From: Tateyamaria omphalii
Lineage (GTDB): Bacteria; Pseudomonadota; Alphaproteobacteria; Rhodobacterales; Rhodobacteraceae
Direction: 5' to 3'
Length of the DNA: 64,000 bases
Assembly: GCF_001969365.1 (NCBI RefSeq)
Contig: NZ_CP019312.1
Location: 2,790,001 to 2,854,000 of the forward strand
This document shows, in pieces, positions 9,224 through 17,894 of the stretch. The translations under genes and the position numbers were made by a program. The notes below the pieces were generated by a model. The model saw nothing but the letters and a program-made list of their open reading frames with translations. It searched no databases and was not told the origin of the DNA. The stretch's first letter is position 1; each line of letters opens with the position of its first letter.

Positions 9224-9696
9224 GACCCCATCCAACCCCACCGCCCGAACCGGCTTCGAAGGAACGGCTCAGACTGTGGCTCAAGCTGCTGAAACTGTCC
9301 GGCGGGATCGAAGCCGAGTTGCGGCGACGCCTGCGGGATGCGCGTGACACGACCCTGCCGCGCTTTGACGTTATGGCAGCGCTGGCGCGCCATCCCGACG
9401 GTCTGAAGATGAGCGACCTGTCGGGCTATCTCAGAGTGTCGAACGGGAATGTCACTGGGATTGTCGACCGCCTGACACAGGACGGCCTAGCCCTGCGCGT
9501 CGCAGTGCCGGGCGACAAACGCGCACTGCTGGCCCGCTTGACCCCCAAGGGGCAGGCCGCCTTCGCCGCCCTCGCCGCCGAACACGAGGCATGGATCGAC
9601 GACCTGCTCGGCGGGCTCAGCGTCGCAGACGCGGCGCACATGAGCGCCCTCCTCGACAAAGCCCTCGATCCCGGAGCCTCCAATGACCCTGCATGA
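9220..9696 (+). CDS. MarR-family regulator in aromatic CoA operon
   Basis: 158 residues. Winged HTH with recognition region '[24 protein letters not shown]' (about residues 63-86) and wing '[18 protein letters not shown]'. MarR proteins in CoA-dependent aromatic clusters are typically repressors released by the aryl-CoA intermediate. Embedded in the operon rather than divergent, so it is likely autoregulated through the TTCAAGCTTGAA palindrome upstream of the first gene. ATGA overlap with the SDR gene, and a 14-base overlap with the next gene. Confidence 0.85.
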   Translation: MRPHPTPPPEPASKERLRLWLKLLKLSGGIEAELRRRLRDARDTTLPRFDVMAALARHPDGLKMSDLSGYLRVSNGNVTGIVDRLTQDGLALRVAVPGDKRALLARLTPKGQAAFAALAAEHEAWIDDLLGGLSVADAAHMSALLDKALDPGASNDPA

Positions 9697-10486
9697 CCCC
9701 GAACATTTCCGGTGCGAGATCAGCGGCGGCATCGCCCGCATCGCCCATGATCGGCCCGAACGGAAAAACCCGTTCACTTTCGAAAGCTACGCCGCCTTGC
9801 GCGACTGGTTCCGCGCGCTGGTCTATTCTGACGACATCCACGCGGTTGTGATCCTGCCGAACGGCGGCAATTTCAGTTCGGGCGGCGATGTGCATGACAT
9901 CATCGGGCCGCTCACCCGGATGTCGATGAAAGAGCTTCTGACCTTCACCCGAATGACCGGTGATCTGGTCAAGGCCATGGTGCATTGCGGAAAGCCGATC
10001 ATCGCTGCCGTTGAAGGTGTGTGCGCCGGGGCCGGGGCGATCATGGCCATGGCCAGCGACATCCGGATCGCGGGACCGGACGCCAAGGTGGCCTTTCTCT
10101 TCAACCGCGTGGGGCTGGCGGGCTGCGACATGGGGGCCTGCGCGATGCTGCCGCGGATCATCGGCCAGGGCCGCGCCGCCGAACTGCTCTACACCGGGCG
10201 CACCCTGCGCGCCGAAGAAGGAGAGCGCTGGGGGTTCTTCAACTCCATCAGCACCACCGACGCATTGGAGGCCGACGCGCTGCGGCTCGCAGAACGGATC
10301 GTGCAGGGCCCAACCTTCGCCAATTCCATGACCAAGACCATGCTGGCACAGGAATGGAACATGAGCCTCGATCAAGCCATCGAAGCCGAAGCACAGGCAC
10401 AGGCGATCTGTATGCAGGGGCGCGACTTTACCCGCGCCTACAAGGCGTTTGTCGCCAAAAGCACGCCGATATTCGAGGGGGACTGA
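9683..10486 (+). CDS. Enoyl-CoA hydratase/isomerase family protein
   Basis: 267 residues, crotonase fold. The oxyanion-hole motif is '[13 protein letters not shown]' (about 63-75) and the second loop '[18 protein letters not shown]'. The two catalytic Glu positions of classical enoyl-CoA hydratases are replaced (Ile in GAGAIMA, Asn-Arg before VGLAGCD). An Asp is present in '[13 protein letters not shown]', as in isomerase- or hydrolase-type crotonases. It therefore probably hydrates, isomerises or hydrolyses an alicyclic CoA ester rather than crotonyl-CoA. Stop overlaps the start of the acyl-CoA dehydrogenase gene (TGATG). Confidence 0.8.
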   Translation: MTLHDPEHFRCEISGGIARIAHDRPERKNPFTFESYAALRDWFRALVYSDDIHAVVILPNGGNFSSGGDVHDIIGPLTRMSMKELLTFTRMTGDLVKAMVHCGKPIIAAVEGVCAGAGAIMAMASDIRIAGPDAKVAFLFNRVGLAGCDMGACAMLPRIIGQGRAAELLYTGRTLRAEEGERWGFFNSISTTDALEADALRLAERIVQGPTFANSMTKTMLAQEWNMSLDQAIEAEAQAQAICMQGRDFTRAYKAFVAKSTPIFEGD

Positions 10487-11637
10487 TGGCCGACACGAGC
10501 TTTCTCAGCTGGCCCTTCTTCGACGCCCATCACCGCGACTGGGCCGCGCATGTCGACGCGGTGTCCGCGGGGCTTGATGTCGATCACACCGATACCGACA
10601 CCACCTGCCGAACACTGGCCGCACAGCTTGGAACGGCAGGCATCCTTGCCCCCACCTCCAGCAACGACGGCCACTTCGACGTCCGCACACTCTGCCTCGC
10701 GCGCGAAACACTGGCGCGGCACGACGGGCTGGCGGATTTCGTCTTTGCCATGCAGGGCCTGGGCACCGGGGCCATCACGCTGTTCGGCACCGACCCGCAA
10801 AAGGCCGCATGGCTGCCCAGGACGCGCGCAGGCACCGCCCTTTCGGCCTTTGCATTGACCGAACCGGGGTCCGGATCGGACGTCGCCAATGCCACGATGA
10901 CGGCAACACGGGACGGCACCGACTATATCCTCCACGGCGAAAAAACCTGGATCTCCAACGGCGGCATCGCCGATATCTACACGCTCTTTGCCCGCACGGG
11001 CGAGGCGCCGGGCGCCAAGGGGCTGTCGGCATTCCTGATCACCCCCGACCTGCCCGGCTTTGAGGTAACGGAACGGCTGACCACCATCGCCCCGCACCCG
11101 CTGGCAACATTGCGCTTCACCGAATGCCGGGTGCCCGCCACGGCCATGCTCGGCGCACCAGGCCAGGGGTTCAAGATCGCGATGTCCGTCCTCGACGTCT
11201 TCCGACCGACAGTGGCCGCAGCAGCGCTCGGGTTTGCCCGCCGCGCGCTGAACGAGGCCTTGGCGCGGGTCACGACCCGCCACGTGCAGGGCGCGCCGCT
11301 CTCTGATCTGCAGATGGTGCAGGGGCACATCGCCGACATGGCGCTCGACATCGACGCCAGCGCGCTCCTGATCTACCGCGCCGCCTGGGCCCGCGACAGC
11401 GGCGCGCCCCGCATCACGCGCGAGGCGGCAATGGCCAAGCTCTTTGCCACCGACCAGGCCCAACAGGTCATCGACAAGGCCGTGCAGCTTTTCGGGGGCG
11501 ACGGCGTGCGCGCGGGCGAAGCGGTCGAACGGCTCTACCGCGAGATTCGCGCGCTCCGCATCTACGAGGGGGCCAGCGACGTCCAGAAAGTCATCATCGC
11601 CCGCCAAACTCTGGCTATGTTCGAGGGAGACACCTGA
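10486..11637 (+). CDS. Acyl-CoA dehydrogenase of the aromatic CoA operon
   Basis: 383 residues, standard ACAD length. FAD/substrate loop '[17 protein letters not shown]', '[17 protein letters not shown]', and near the C-terminus '[20 protein letters not shown]' with the catalytic Glu in YEGAS. It would introduce a double bond into a cyclic acyl-CoA intermediate, passing electrons to ETF. Start ATG overlaps the stop of the crotonase gene by one base and its own stop overlaps the ligase start the same way. Tight coupling supports function in the same pathway. Confidence 0.85.
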   Translation: MADTSFLSWPFFDAHHRDWAAHVDAVSAGLDVDHTDTDTTCRTLAAQLGTAGILAPTSSNDGHFDVRTLCLARETLARHDGLADFVFAMQGLGTGAITLFGTDPQKAAWLPRTRAGTALSAFALTEPGSGSDVANATMTATRDGTDYILHGEKTWISNGGIADIYTLFARTGEAPGAKGLSAFLITPDLPGFEVTERLTTIAPHPLATLRFTECRVPATAMLGAPGQGFKIAMSVLDVFRPTVAAAALGFARRALNEALARVTTRHVQGAPLSDLQMVQGHIADMALDIDASALLIYRAAWARDSGAPRITREAAMAKLFATDQAQQVIDKAVQLFGGDGVRAGEAVERLYREIRALRIYEGASDVQKVIIARQTLAMFEGDT

Positions 11638-13271
11638 TGCTTGGCCCATCCGCCCACACCGACAGTTTTGCCCGTAACAACCTGCCACCTCCGGACAGTT
11701 GGCCGGACATGCCGCTGGGTGGCTTCGACTACCCCGACCGCATCAATGCCGGGCACGAACTGACCGACGCGATGGTCGCGCGCGGCTTTGGCGATCACAC
11801 CGCGCTGATCGGCAACGGGCGGCAACGGACATACAAGGAACTGACGGACTGGACCAACCGGCTGGCCCACGCGCTGGTCGACGACATCGGGGTGAAACCG
11901 GGCAATCGCGTCCTGATCCGGTCCGCCAACAACCCCGCCATGGTGGCCTGTTGGCTGGCGGCAACCAAGGCCGGCGCGGTCGTCGTGAACACGATGCCCA
12001 TGCTGCGGGCGGGCGAGCTGTCGGCCTATGTGGACAAGGCGGACATCCAGTTTGCCCTCTGCGACACCCGCCTGATGGAGGAGATGGCGGCGTGTCAGGC
12101 GGCCAACCCACGGCTCAAGCGCGTTGTGGGCTTCGACGGCACCTCGAACCACGACGCCGAACTCGACCGGCTCGCACTGGAAAAACCCGTCCGCTTCGCA
12201 ACTGTCGAAACCGGGCGCGACGACGTGGCCCTCCTGGGCTTCACCTCGGGCTCGACAGGAGAGCCGAAGGCAACCATGCACTTCCACCGCGACCTCCTGA
12301 TCATCGCCGACGGCTACGCCCAAGAGGTGCTGGGCGTGGTGCCCGACGACATCTTTGTCGGCTCGCCGCCGCTGGCCTTCACCTTCGGGCTGGGCGGGCT
12401 CGCGATCTTTCCCTTGCGCTTCGGCGCAACCGCGACGCTGCTGGAACAGGCAACGCCGCCCAACATGATCGACATCATCGAAAAATACCGCGCAACCGTC
12501 TGCTTCACGGCACCCACCGCCTACCGCGTGATGCTGTCGGCGATGGAGGACGGCGCGGACCTGTCCAGCCTGCGCGCGGCCGTCTCGGCCGGGGAAACAC
12601 TGCCCAAACCCATCTATGACGCCTGGATCGAAAAAACGGGCAAGCCGATGCTGGACGGCATCGGCGCGACCGAGCTGCTGCACATCTTCATATCGAACCG
12701 CTTCGATGACCACCAACCGGCCTGCACGGGCAAGCCCGTCACCGGCTACGAGGCCAAGATCGTGGACAACGCAGGCCACGCGGTCCCCAACGGCGAGGTC
12801 GGGCGCCTTGCAGTGCGCGGGCCAACCGGCTGCCGCTATCTGAACGACGACCGGCAACAGGACTACGTGCTTGCAGGCTGGAACATCACCGGCGACAGCT
12901 TCATCCGCGACGCGGACGGATATTTCCACTTCCAGGCCCGCAACGACGACATGATCGTGTCATCAGGCTACAACATCGCCGGACCAGAAGTCGAAGCCGC
13001 GCTTCTCGCCCACGACGCCGTCGCAGAATGCGCGGTGGTCGGCGCCCCGGATGATGCGCGCGGGCATATCGTGGAGGCGCATGTGGTCCTGACGGACGGC
13101 TTCACCGCATCGGACGCGATGATCGAGGAGTTGCAGGAACACGTCAAAACCACCATCGCCCCCTACAAATACCCGCGCCGCGTTCACTTCGCGGACGCGT
13201 TGCCCAAAACCCAAACGGGCAAAATCCAGCGGTACAAGCTGACGCCCTCGCATGGCCGCCGGAACAGATGA
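11637..13271 (+). CDS. 2-aminobenzoate/benzoate-CoA ligase family
   Basis: 544 residues, ANL adenylating enzyme. P-loop 'GFTSGSTGEPKATMH' (about residue 200), 'SAGETLPKPIYDAW', 'DGIGATELLHIFIS' (A5 motif region), and C-terminal catalytic Lys in 'PKTQTGKIQRYKL'. It activates an aromatic carboxylate with ATP and CoA and provides the substrate for the fused monooxygenase. The ELLHIFISN region resembles benzoate/anthranilate-CoA ligases and is shared with the bclA product elsewhere in this window, implying paralogous ligases with different substrates. Likely cytoplasmic. Confidence 0.85.
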   Translation: MLGPSAHTDSFARNNLPPPDSWPDMPLGGFDYPDRINAGHELTDAMVARGFGDHTALIGNGRQRTYKELTDWTNRLAHALVDDIGVKPGNRVLIRSANNPAMVACWLAATKAGAVVVNTMPMLRAGELSAYVDKADIQFALCDTRLMEEMAACQAANPRLKRVVGFDGTSNHDAELDRLALEKPVRFATVETGRDDVALLGFTSGSTGEPKATMHFHRDLLIIADGYAQEVLGVVPDDIFVGSPPLAFTFGLGGLAIFPLRFGATATLLEQATPPNMIDIIEKYRATVCFTAPTAYRVMLSAMEDGADLSSLRAAVSAGETLPKPIYDAWIEKTGKPMLDGIGATELLHIFISNRFDDHQPACTGKPVTGYEAKIVDNAGHAVPNGEVGRLAVRGPTGCRYLNDDRQQDYVLAGWNITGDSFIRDADGYFHFQARNDDMIVSSGYNIAGPEVEAALLAHDAVAECAVVGAPDDARGHIVEAHVVLTDGFTASDAMIEELQEHVKTTIAPYKYPRRVHFADALPKTQTGKIQRYKLTPSHGRRNR

Positions 13272-13684
13272 TCACCGGGTTCCAGATGCAGCAAAAAGTG
13301 CTGTTCAAGCATTGCGACCCCGCGGGCATCGTCTTTTTCCCGCGGTACTACGAGATGATCAATGACTGTGTGGAAACCTTCTTCGACACCGCTTTGGGCA
13401 TGCCGTTCGAACGCTTCCATCCCCACAGGGCCGTGCCGACAGCAGCCATCGAAACCCGCTTTATCGCACCATCCCGGCACGGCGATCTGCTTGATTTCCG
13501 TCTTGTGACCGCAGCGGTCGGGCGCACCTCATGGACCTATCGCATGACCGGCGCGTGCCAAACCCAACCGCGGTTCGAGACATCGGCAACCCTGGTCCAC
13601 GTCGATGCGAACGGCACCCCCACACCCTGGCCCGACGCCCTGCGGCAGAAACTGACGGCATATGAGGCACATAATGACCCATGA
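13268..13684 (+). CDS. Hotdog-fold acyl-CoA thioesterase (4HBA-CoA thioesterase family)
   Basis: 138 residues, single hotdog domain with the family motif 'KHCDPAGIVFFPRYYEMIND' (about residues 13-32); the Asp of CDPAG is the expected catalytic residue. In CoA-dependent aromatic operons such thioesterases release CoA from dead-end aryl-CoA esters or complete a branch to the free acid. Coupled to the ligase gene by an ATGA overlap and overlapping the next gene by 11 bases. A second, separate hotdog thioesterase accompanies the box cluster. Confidence 0.8.
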   Translation: MITGFQMQQKVLFKHCDPAGIVFFPRYYEMINDCVETFFDTALGMPFERFHPHRAVPTAAIETRFIAPSRHGDLLDFRLVTAAVGRTSWTYRMTGACQTQPRFETSATLVHVDANGTPTPWPDALRQKLTAYEAHNDP

Positions 13685-14069
13685 CGTGATCCATCCCGAC
13701 GGGTGGTTGCCCGCCAAGGGCTACGCCAACGGCGTCCTGTCAAAGGACGGCACCCTGTATATCGGCGGCCAGATCGGCTGGGACGCCGACAAACAGTTCG
13801 TCAGCGACACGTTCATCGGGCAAATGCGCCAGGCACTCACCAACATCCGCACCATCGTCGAGACCGCCGGAGGCCAGGTCGGGGACATCACGCGCCTGAC
13901 CTGGTTCGTGACGGACAAGGACGAATACCTCGCCGCACAGGCAGAGGTGGGCAAAGCCTACCGCGAGGTCTTTGGCAAACACTTCCCCGCAATGTCCATG
14001 GTGGTTGTCGCCGGACTGATCGAAGACGCCGCCAAGGTCGAGATCGAGGCAACCGCCTTCATCGGCTAA
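13674..14069 (+). CDS. RidA/YjgF-family protein lacking the catalytic Arg
   Basis: 131 residues, trimeric RidA fold expected. The family block 'FPAMSMVVVAGLIEDAAKVE' aligns with the usual 'ARSxVxVARLPKD', but the Arg that binds imine/enamine carboxylates is Gly here. It therefore may not be a classical 2-iminoacid deaminase. Last gene of the operon; an enamine is expected when 2-aminobenzoyl-CoA is reduced, which makes a Rid-type protein chemically sensible. The ATG at MTHDVIHPD is chosen because GAGG lies 6 bases upstream; an alternative 12 bases earlier is possible. Confidence 0.8.
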   Translation: MTHDVIHPDGWLPAKGYANGVLSKDGTLYIGGQIGWDADKQFVSDTFIGQMRQALTNIRTIVETAGGQVGDITRLTWFVTDKDEYLAAQAEVGKAYREVFGKHFPAMSMVVVAGLIEDAAKVEIEATAFIG

Positions 14070-14116
14070 CCACCGCAGATCGCCCCGCCACGATCCTGCC
14101 GGACCCGCCGCACCCC

Positions 14117-14313
14117 TTGACTCGCACGCGGCGCTGGCATAGCTCCCCCGCAACACCCGGAAGTGCGATATCTTCCGGTCCCTTGGGACATCCCGGGATC
14201 GCCCTCCGTCAGCGCGTTGCGCCCACGGGGGCGCTCGTCGTTTGCTCCCTTGGGTCCCGAGCCGCCAACACTTAGGTGAAGGCAAACGTCAACGGTCGAA
14301 AGGATGCAGGCCC
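14117..14313 (+). promoter_or_regulatory. Promoter and structured 5' leader of ffh
   Basis: TTGACT (14117-14122) with a 17-base spacer to TAGCTC gives a plausible promoter. The following ~165 untranslated bases contain a 7-bp hairpin CCGGAAG/CTTCCGG (14157-14163 with 14172-14178) and a 6-bp GCGCCC/GGGCGC tetraloop hairpin (14219-14234). The motif CCTTGGG recurs twice. Not recognised as a named RNA; the conserved SRP-RNA tetraloop signature is absent. Confidence 0.45.
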
Positions 14314-15819
14314 ATGTTTGAAAATCTCTCCGAACGCCTCTCCGGTGTCTTCGACCGGCTGACCAAACAGGGCGCGCTGAGCGAGGACGACGTCAAAACC
14401 GCCCTGCGCGAGGTCCGCGTCGCACTGCTCGAGGCGGACGTCTCCCTCCCCGTCGCCCGCGACTTCATCAAGCGGGTGCAGGACGAGGCGACGGGCCAGG
14501 CCGTCACCAAATCCATCACCCCTGGCCAGCAGGTCGTCAAGATCGTGCACGACGCCCTCGTCGCGACCCTCAAGGGCGAAGGCGAACCCGGCGCGCTGAA
14601 GATCGACAGCCCGCCTGCCCCCATCCTCATGGTCGGCCTGCAAGGCGGCGGTAAAACCACAACCACGGCCAAACTGGCCAAACGCCTGACCGAACGCGAC
14701 GGCAAGCGCGTGCTGATGGCGTCCCTTGACGTCAACCGTCCCGCCGCGATGGAACAACTCGCCATCCTCGGCTCCCAGATCGGCGTCGACACCCTGCCCA
14801 TCGTCAAGGGCGAAAACCCCGTCCAGATCGCCAAACGGGCCAAGACGCAGGCCAGCATGGGCGGCTACGACGTCTACATGCTGGACACGGCGGGCCGCCT
14901 CTCCATCGACGAAGAGTTGATGACCCAGGTCGAACAGGTCCGCGATGTCGCCACCCCGCGCGAGACGATCCTGGTGGTCGACGGGCTGACCGGTCAGGAC
15001 GCCGTGAACACCGCGCAAAACTTCGACGACCGCATCGGCATCTCGGGCGTCGTCCTGACCCGCATGGACGGCGACGGCCGCGGCGGTGCGGCGCTCTCCA
15101 TGCGCGCCGTCACCGGCAAGCCGATCAAGTTCGTGGGCTTGGGCGAAAAGATGGACGCGCTCGAAACGTTCGAGCCCGACCGCATCGCGGGCCGCATCCT
15201 CGGCATGGGCGACATCGTCTCCCTCGTCGAAAAGGCGCAGGAAACCATCGAGGCCGAACAGGCCGAGCGCATGATGAAGCGCATGGCCAAGGGTCAGTTC
15301 AACATGAACGACCTCAGGATGCAGCTGGAACAGATGCTCAAGATGGGCGGGATGGAAGGCATGATGGGCATGATGCCCGGCATGGGGAAATTGTCGAAAC
15401 AGGTGGCCGACGCCGGGTTCGACGACAAGATCCTCAAGCAGCAGATCGCCATGATCCAGTCCATGACCAAGAAAGAGCGCGCCGCGCCCCAGATCCTGCA
15501 AGCCAGCCGCAAGAAACGCATCGCGCGCGGCTCGGGGATGGAGGTCAGCGACCTCAACAAGCTCCTGAAGATGCACCGCCAGATGTCCGACATGATGAAA
15601 AAGCTCGGCAAGGGCAAAGGCGGCATGATGAAACAGGCGATGAAGGCCATGATGGGCGGCAAAGGCGGAATGCCCGACATGGGCAACATGGACCAGGCCC
15701 AGCTTGAAGCGGCGGCCAAGCAGCTTGGCGGCAAGATGCCCGGCGGCCTGCCGGGCTTGGGTGGCGGCGGCGGCATGCCCCTGCCCCCCGGCCTCAGCGG
15801 GTTCGGCAAGAAAAAGTGA
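14314..15819 (+). CDS. ffh: Signal recognition particle GTPase Ffh
   Basis: 501 residues. N domain (1 to ~90), G domain with 'GLQGGGKTTTTAKLAK' (P-loop, ~107-122), 'DTAGRLSID', 'VVDGLTGQDAVN' and 'TRMDGDGRGGAAL'. The Met-rich M domain (from ~310) binds SRP RNA and signal sequences ('MLKMGGMEGMMGMMPGMGK'), with the RNA-binding 'RIARGSGMEVSDLNKLL'. The C-terminus has a Gly/Pro/Met-rich tail. It targets inner-membrane proteins to FtsY/SecYEG. Head of the ribosomal superoperon; followed by a GTGA overlap into the first GNAT gene. Confidence 0.97.
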   Translation: MFENLSERLSGVFDRLTKQGALSEDDVKTALREVRVALLEADVSLPVARDFIKRVQDEATGQAVTKSITPGQQVVKIVHDALVATLKGEGEPGALKIDSPPAPILMVGLQGGGKTTTTAKLAKRLTERDGKRVLMASLDVNRPAAMEQLAILGSQIGVDTLPIVKGENPVQIAKRAKTQASMGGYDVYMLDTAGRLSIDEELMTQVEQVRDVATPRETILVVDGLTGQDAVNTAQNFDDRIGISGVVLTRMDGDGRGGAALSMRAVTGKPIKFVGLGEKMDALETFEPDRIAGRILGMGDIVSLVEKAQETIEAEQAERMMKRMAKGQFNMNDLRMQLEQMLKMGGMEGMMGMMPGMGKLSKQVADAGFDDKILKQQIAMIQSMTKKERAAPQILQASRKKRIARGSGMEVSDLNKLLKMHRQMSDMMKKLGKGKGGMMKQAMKAMMGGKGGMPDMGNMDQAQLEAAAKQLGGKMPGGLPGLGGGGGMPLPPGLSGFGKKK

Positions 15820-16346
15820 CCGGGCATACCGCTCATATCCCCACGCTCGAAACCGAGCGTCTGGTGCTGCGCGCACCGGCACAGGCGGACTTCCCGGCCT
15901 TCGCCGCCTATTGCGCCTCGCCCCGCGCCACGTTCAGCTGGGGCCAGATCGGCGCCGACCGGGCCTGGTCGGAATTTGCGGCTGCGATCGGCAGCTGGCC
16001 CCTCATGGGCTTCGGCGCATGGTCCATCGAGGATCGCGCAAGCGGCACCTATTGCGGCGAGGTCCTGCTGCAACAGCCCGCCCACTTCCCCGAACCCGAA
16101 CTTGGCTGGACGCTGATGGAAGAGGCCGAAGGCAAAGGCATCGCATTCGAGGCCGCCACCGCCGCGCGCGACTGGTTCGCCGCGCACCACAGCGACAAAT
16201 CCCTCGTCAGCTACATCACCCCTGGCAACACCCGCTCCGAGGCGCTCGCCGCCCGGCTCGGCGCAGCGCACGACCCGGACGCGCCCCTGCCCGACGGCGA
16301 AACGCCCGCAGAAACGGCAGTCTACCGCCACCGGAGCGCCGCATGA
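15816..16346 (+). CDS. GNAT N-acetyltransferase, copy 1 of 6
   Basis: 176 residues, RimJ/RimL-type GNAT. Opening 'LETERLVLRAPAQADFPAFA' and acetyl-CoA region 'EAEGKGIAFEAATAARDW'. Family members acetylate N-termini of ribosomal proteins, other proteins or small molecules. The start is a GTG sharing bases with the ffh stop (GTGA). It begins a run of six paralogous genes, each coupled by ATGA or TGATG overlaps. Substrate unknown. Confidence 0.85.
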   Translation: MTGHTAHIPTLETERLVLRAPAQADFPAFAAYCASPRATFSWGQIGADRAWSEFAAAIGSWPLMGFGAWSIEDRASGTYCGEVLLQQPAHFPEPELGWTLMEEAEGKGIAFEAATAARDWFAAHHSDKSLVSYITPGNTRSEALAARLGAAHDPDAPLPDGETPAETAVYRHRSAA

Positions 16347-16855
16347 CCGCCGCCACAACCCTCACCACAGACCGCCTGATCCTGCGCCAACCGCAGGCCA
16401 GCGACCTGCCCGCCTACACGGCCTATTGCGCCAGCCCCCGCACCCATTTCGTCGGCGGCCCCTTCGACACGGTCAAAGCCTTTGACAAGTTCGCGGCCAT
16501 AGCAGGCCACTGGACCCTGCGCGGCTTCGGCCGCTACATCATGGAACAGGACGGCGCGCCCATCGGCCATGTCGGCCCCATGCAACTGGACGCGACAAAA
16601 CCGGCCGAATTCACGTGGACCCTGTGGGACGGCGCATACGAGGGGCGCGGCCTCGCCACCGAAGCGGCGTGCCGGGTCCGCGATCACCTTCTGGGTGACC
16701 TCGGCTGGCCCGAGATGATCATTCACGTCATGCCCGACAACACAGGCTCCATCGCAATCGCACAGCGCATCGGCGCGACGCTCACGGATGAACCCGCTCC
16801 GGAATGGTATGACGGCGCGCTGGTCTACCACCTGCGCGCAGAGGTGCCCGCATGA
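16343..16855 (+). CDS. GNAT N-acetyltransferase, copy 2 of 6
   Basis: 170 residues. Opening 'LTTDRLILRQPQASDLPAYT', then 'THFVGGPFD', and acetyl-CoA loop 'YEGRGLATEAACRVRDHLL'. Closest in style to RimJ/RimL protein acetyltransferases. ATG overlaps the stop of copy 1 and its own stop overlaps copy 3. The shared 'VGGP' and 'GRGLATEA' blocks indicate it arose by tandem duplication with its neighbours. Confidence 0.85.
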   Translation: MTAATTLTTDRLILRQPQASDLPAYTAYCASPRTHFVGGPFDTVKAFDKFAAIAGHWTLRGFGRYIMEQDGAPIGHVGPMQLDATKPAEFTWTLWDGAYEGRGLATEAACRVRDHLLGDLGWPEMIIHVMPDNTGSIAIAQRIGATLTDEPAPEWYDGALVYHLRAEVPA

Positions 16856-17370
16856 TCACCCTCACCGGCACGCCCACACTCACCACCGACCGGCTCACCC
16901 TGCGCGCACCGCAGCCACAGGACGCGCCGACGTTCATCGACTTCTACAAGACCGACCGCGCGCAATACGTGGGCGGCCCAAAAAACGACAAACAAGGCTG
17001 GGAATTCTTCTGCACCGAACTTGGCCACTGGGTCATGCGCGGCTACGGCATGTTCGTGGTAACCTACAAAGGCGACGACACCCCGCTCGGCATCGTCGGC
17101 CACTGGAACCCGAAAACCTGGCCGGAACAGGAAGTCGGCTGGGTGATCTTCGATCCCGCGCTCGAAGGCAAAGGCATCGCACACGAGGCCGCCAAAACCG
17201 TCATCGACTACACGTGGACTACCCTGAAATGGGACACCATCGTCAGCTATATCGCCTATCCCAACACGCGCTCCATCGCGCTGGCCGAACGGCTCGGCGC
17301 CGTCCGCGACGACACCGCCGCAACACCCGGCAAGACCTATGTCTACCGCCACCCGAGGCCCGCGGCATGA
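16852..17370 (+). CDS. GNAT N-acetyltransferase, copy 3 of 6
   Basis: 172 residues. 'LTTDRLTLRAPQPQDAPTFI', 'YVGGPKNDKQGWEFF', acetyl-CoA loop 'LEGKGIAHEAAKTVIDYTW' and C-terminal 'NTRSIALAERLGAV', all GNAT features. Its ATG is nested in the stop of copy 2 (ATGA). Sequence divergence from the other copies is high enough to suggest old duplication and distinct substrates. Confidence 0.85.
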   Translation: MITLTGTPTLTTDRLTLRAPQPQDAPTFIDFYKTDRAQYVGGPKNDKQGWEFFCTELGHWVMRGYGMFVVTYKGDDTPLGIVGHWNPKTWPEQEVGWVIFDPALEGKGIAHEAAKTVIDYTWTTLKWDTIVSYIAYPNTRSIALAERLGAVRDDTAATPGKTYVYRHPRPAA

Positions 17371-17894
17371 GTGTCACCTTCTCCGCCCCCACGATTGAGA
17401 CCGAGCGTCTGATCCTGCGCGCCCCCGCGCTCACGGATTTCGACGCACTGGCCGATTTCTACGCCTCCCCCCGCGCGGCATTCGTCGGTGGCCCACAAAG
17501 CCGCGAACTCAGCTGGCGCAGCCTCGCTCAGGAAGCGGGCCACTGGGTCCTGCGCGGGTTCGGCCGCTGGACACTCGTCGAAAAAGCCACGCAAGCACCG
17601 GTTGGCATCGTCGGCCTCTGGCACCCCGAAGGCTTCCCCGAACGCGAACTCGGCTGGGACCTCTTCAACGGCGCCACAGGTAAAGGCTACGCCACAGAAG
17701 CAGCAAAAGCCGCCCGCACCTACGCCTATGACACATTGGGCTGGACCACCCTCACCAGCCTGATCGCCGTAAACAACAACGGCTCGCGCCGCGTGGCCGA
17801 ACGTCTCGGCGCCACATATGACAGCGACTTCACCCACGACCGCTACGGCCCCATGCAGCTTTGGCGGCACCCCGGACCGGAGGCGCTGACATGA
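17367..17894 (+). CDS. GNAT N-acetyltransferase, copy 4 of 6
   Basis: 175 residues. 'IETERLILRAPALTDFDALA', 'AFVGGPQSRELSW', acetyl-CoA loop 'ATGKGYATEAAKAARTYAY' and 'NNGSRRVAERLGATYD'. ATG overlaps the previous stop by the ATGA arrangement. Complete domain; no frameshift or missing block. Confidence 0.85.
   Translation: MSVTFSAPTIETERLILRAPALTDFDALADFYASPRAAFVGGPQSRELSWRSLAQEAGHWVLRGFGRWTLVEKATQAPVGIVGLWHPEGFPERELGWDLFNGATGKGYATEAAKAARTYAYDTLGWTTLTSLIAVNNNGSRRVAERLGATYDSDFTHDRYGPMQLWRHPGPEALT

Noticed and set aside
14100..14313. SRP RNA (ffs) gene upstream of ffh
   Set aside because: The conserved GGTCAGG/GGAAGCAGCC tetraloop region is not present on either strand here.
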